From Acidovorax facilis (GTDB lineage: Bacteria; Pseudomonadota; Gammaproteobacteria; Burkholderiales; Burkholderiaceae_C), in the NCBI RefSeq assembly GCF_023913775.1, contig NZ_JAMXAX010000060.1, positions 1-34,244 of the forward strand: 34,244 nt of DNA. Reading direction: 5' to 3'. Below, one piece after another: positions 32,270 through 34,244 of this stretch. The notes beneath the pieces are model-generated. The model saw nothing but the letters and a program-made list of their open reading frames with translations. It was not told the DNA's origin and searched no databases. Position numbers and translations under genes: made by a program. The first letter of the stretch is position 1. Each line of letters begins with the position of its first letter.

Positions 32270-34244
32270 TTACGCTGGCAGATTCAGCCGAAGCACGCTG
32301 TTTTCACTGCCCACGTACAGGCTGTTGGCATCCGGGCCTGGGCTGATGAACTTCACCAGGTTCAGGCTGGCGGGCAGCGCACCCAGGCGCACGCCGACCG
32401 GTGTGGGCTGGTTTTGCCCTGCCAGCAATTCCAGGCCTTTGGCCACGGTAAAGCGGTAGACGCCGCATGCGCTGGACAGGAAGACCTCGCGAGGGCGGCT
32501 GGGCAGCACGCACAACTGCAGGTAGTGCAGAGAGAACGGATGGGTGACATTGGCTGCCGGCAGGGCAAAGGACTGGCGCGTAGCGCCTTCCAGTCGCACC
32601 AGCTCCGGCACGTAACGCACCAGCTTGCCTTCTGCGGTGGCCACGGTGCGGTTGCACAACACCCACGAGACAGGTGAGCTGCCGCCTTCGAACGCGAGAT
32701 CCGTCACGTCCATGTACCACGGGCGCTGCTCCAGCGGTGGGTAGTTGGCGGCGGAATGAACCAGCCTCGGATCGCCAGCGACGACATGCACCTGCCCGGT
32801 GGCGCTGATCGTGCCGATGACTGAAACCCCTGAGCCGGAAGGGACCTCAATGGCGGAGAGCGGGACGACCCGCGTAGCAAACCACAGCAGGCCCGTGGTG
32901 TCGGTGCGCAGAACCTGTGGGCCGGAGGTCGGTAAGAGAGAGCGTGGAACGGGCGGATAGTGATGGAAATAGGTACTCTGGACCCAGGGTTCCCAGGAGT
33001 TGCTCGCGCCGCTCTTGGGCGAACGCAGAACCGTGTCGGTAGCGGGATTGTAGGTCAGAAAATAGCCGTATGCCTGCCAGGTGCCGGTAGGCTGGAGGGC
33101 GTTTGAGCAACAGCGAGGCCACTTGCCCGTTAGGGCTTACCGTGCGGATGGGCGCTGGCGTACCGGACATGGCAGCTTCGGCCGTGACCAGATACAAGAG
33201 CCCCGAGGCATCCGTACGCGCATCTACACCGCTTTCGAAGTCGAAACGGGCTGAATCGCCAGTGCCGTCGCTGTGCCCACGGTGGTCCTCCAGGCCCACC
33301 CACAGAACAGGTACGGATTTGAGGAACTTGACAAGGTCCAGGCGGTAGAGCGCATCACCGTATGCACTGTTCACGCTCGAAACACTGACGATCAGGTTGC
33401 CGTTGAGGGGGTGGGCTATGGCTGTTTTCACGCGCCCTGGCAATTGCCATTCCAGTTGGCGTGTTCCGTCCAGCGCGTAATGTGCCGCTGTGCCGGACGT
33501 AGCGTTCACCCCCCAGTACCTGTTGCTGTCATTCTTGACCGGAGCAACGGGCGTGACATTGGCTGGCCAGCTGTGGGGCAGGATGTTCCATGTGTATTCA
33601 CCCGAGGGCGACCTGGCAAGTTCCGCCCATTCCACGACGTTGCTCGGTGATTCGGTCTTGAACCGCCGAACGGCCCCGGCGTGGGAGACGATCAAAAGGC
33701 TGTTTCGGGGCGTGGATAGTAGCGAGGTAACGGTTCCATCGGGGGCCAGGGTACGCAGGGTGTCCATCCCGTTCGGATCAAATACCGCCCCGTCAAGGAA
33801 GTACACCAGGCCATCACCCGCGAGTACGGGACTTCCGAAAGAAGCGATCTGGGCGGCCGAGCCCTTGCCGTCCTGCGGCACGGTGGCGCCGAATCCACCG
33901 GCCAGGGGCACTGGTGTTCCGTCTTGCAGGAACGAGACCACGTATCCGTTGTCACCAGAGCGGAACTGCGCAACGAGGTAGCGGTCCTGCGCGTCAAAGA
34001 CCCCTGAGCTAGCCGCAAGTGCGAGGGGAAAGTACGACAGGGTGCCCTGCGCGGACACCCGCCCCACCATGTTTCTTGCGTCAGGTTCGTTGCCGGAATA
34101 TCCAATGAACCAAAGTTCCCCCTGGCTATTGAAAGAATGCCCGGCTGCCGCTACTGGCAAGCGGGCATCGGTGGAGGTTCCTGCAATTGATCCCGCCCCA
34201 CCCAACGCACCCGCTACAAGGCTGATTGAAGCAGGTCCTGGTGC
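32270..34244 (-). pseudogene. NHL-like beta-propeller protein gene, frameshifted and 5'-incomplete
   Basis: The minus-strand gene enters from the right edge already in frame. It reads through NHL-like repeats, for example LVAGALGGAGSIAGTSTDAR, PLAGGFGATVPQDGKGSAAQ and WVGLEDHRGHSDGTGDSARF; the DGxGxxAxF pattern is the NHL signature. After VASLLLK (near 33100) this frame turns to unlike, Arg/His-rich sequence and stops at 32847. The +1 frame instead continues NALQPTGTWQAYGYFLTYNPATDTVLR and so on, without a stop, to TAA at 32270-32272, in the same protein style and ending LRLNLPA. Removing one T from the TTT at 33102-33104 joins the two frames. About 650 residues are visible. It is either a broken gene or a sequencing error. 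No signal peptide is visible because the start lies outside the window. Confidence 0.75.

Noticed and set aside
32847..33095. The C-terminal end of the upstream propeller frame (YRHLAGIRLFSDLQSRYRHG onward) as real protein sequence
   Set aside because: The amino acid style changes abruptly and the +1 frame continues the propeller without interruption, so this stretch is a frameshift product.
1..34244. CRISPR array, rRNA and tRNA genes
   Set aside because: I looked for regularly spaced direct repeats and for tRNA-like cloverleaf ends or rRNA signatures in the gaps and saw none.

Overview
The window reads as ordinary chromosome of a GC-rich betaproteobacterium. The family is most likely Comamonadaceae, with an Acidovorax-like genome as best guess. 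This rests on protein style, on small palindromic repeats of a kind I associate with that family, and on a monomeric isocitrate dehydrogenase; I had no database to confirm it. I see no rRNA, tRNA, CRISPR array, phage genes, plasmid genes or intact transposase.

Layout. 1-1844: the 3' part of an unrecognised protein and a membrane-anchored methyltransferase. 1845-2171: a long leader with a TACA half-site array and a strong hairpin with alternative pairings. 2172-6100: an envelope operon of COG3014-type lipoprotein, YcfL-like protein, LpoB-like lipoprotein and a large CsgG/LpoB-like secreted protein. Here lpoB lies between two direct copies of a ~115-bp repeat, and the second copy encodes its C-terminal tail. 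6244-7407: a lipoprotein alpha/beta hydrolase, followed by a 270-bp MITE-like element with perfect terminal inverted repeats. 7831-10002: a GcvA-type LysR regulator divergent from a tautomerase, then a flavin reductase. 10372-11691: a periplasmic protein of tandem Ig-like domains. 11863-14213: an AraC-family regulator divergent from an Fsr-like MFS exporter, with a near-perfect operator dyad between them. 14276-15129: a small helix-hairpin-helix protein and a DUF1993 protein. 15166-17740: an Lrp/AsnC regulator divergent from a gamma-glutamyltransferase with a candidate sigma-54 promoter. 17812-20320: a LysR regulator divergent from a second lipoprotein hydrolase. 20513-22747: monomeric NADP isocitrate dehydrogenase. 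22989-29177: a complete four-gene operon of the ligase-associated DNA damage response (exonuclease, ATP-dependent ligase, DEXH helicase, PdeM phosphoesterase). 29420-32217: a GNAT acetyltransferase, a BON-domain secreted protein and an orphan peptide-type ABC substrate-binding protein. 32270-34244: an NHL-like beta-propeller gene broken by a one-base frameshift and running off the window.

How the genes work together. Four gene sets look functionally coupled: the envelope operon, the ligase repair operon, and the regulator/target pairs AraC-MFS and Lrp-Ggt. The rest are single-gene units with their own promoters or terminators. The features least expected from standard annotation are the repeat-tailed lpoB, the MITE, the regulatory dyads and leader structures, and the frameshifted propeller gene. 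I found no clearly new multi-gene defence or mobile system.
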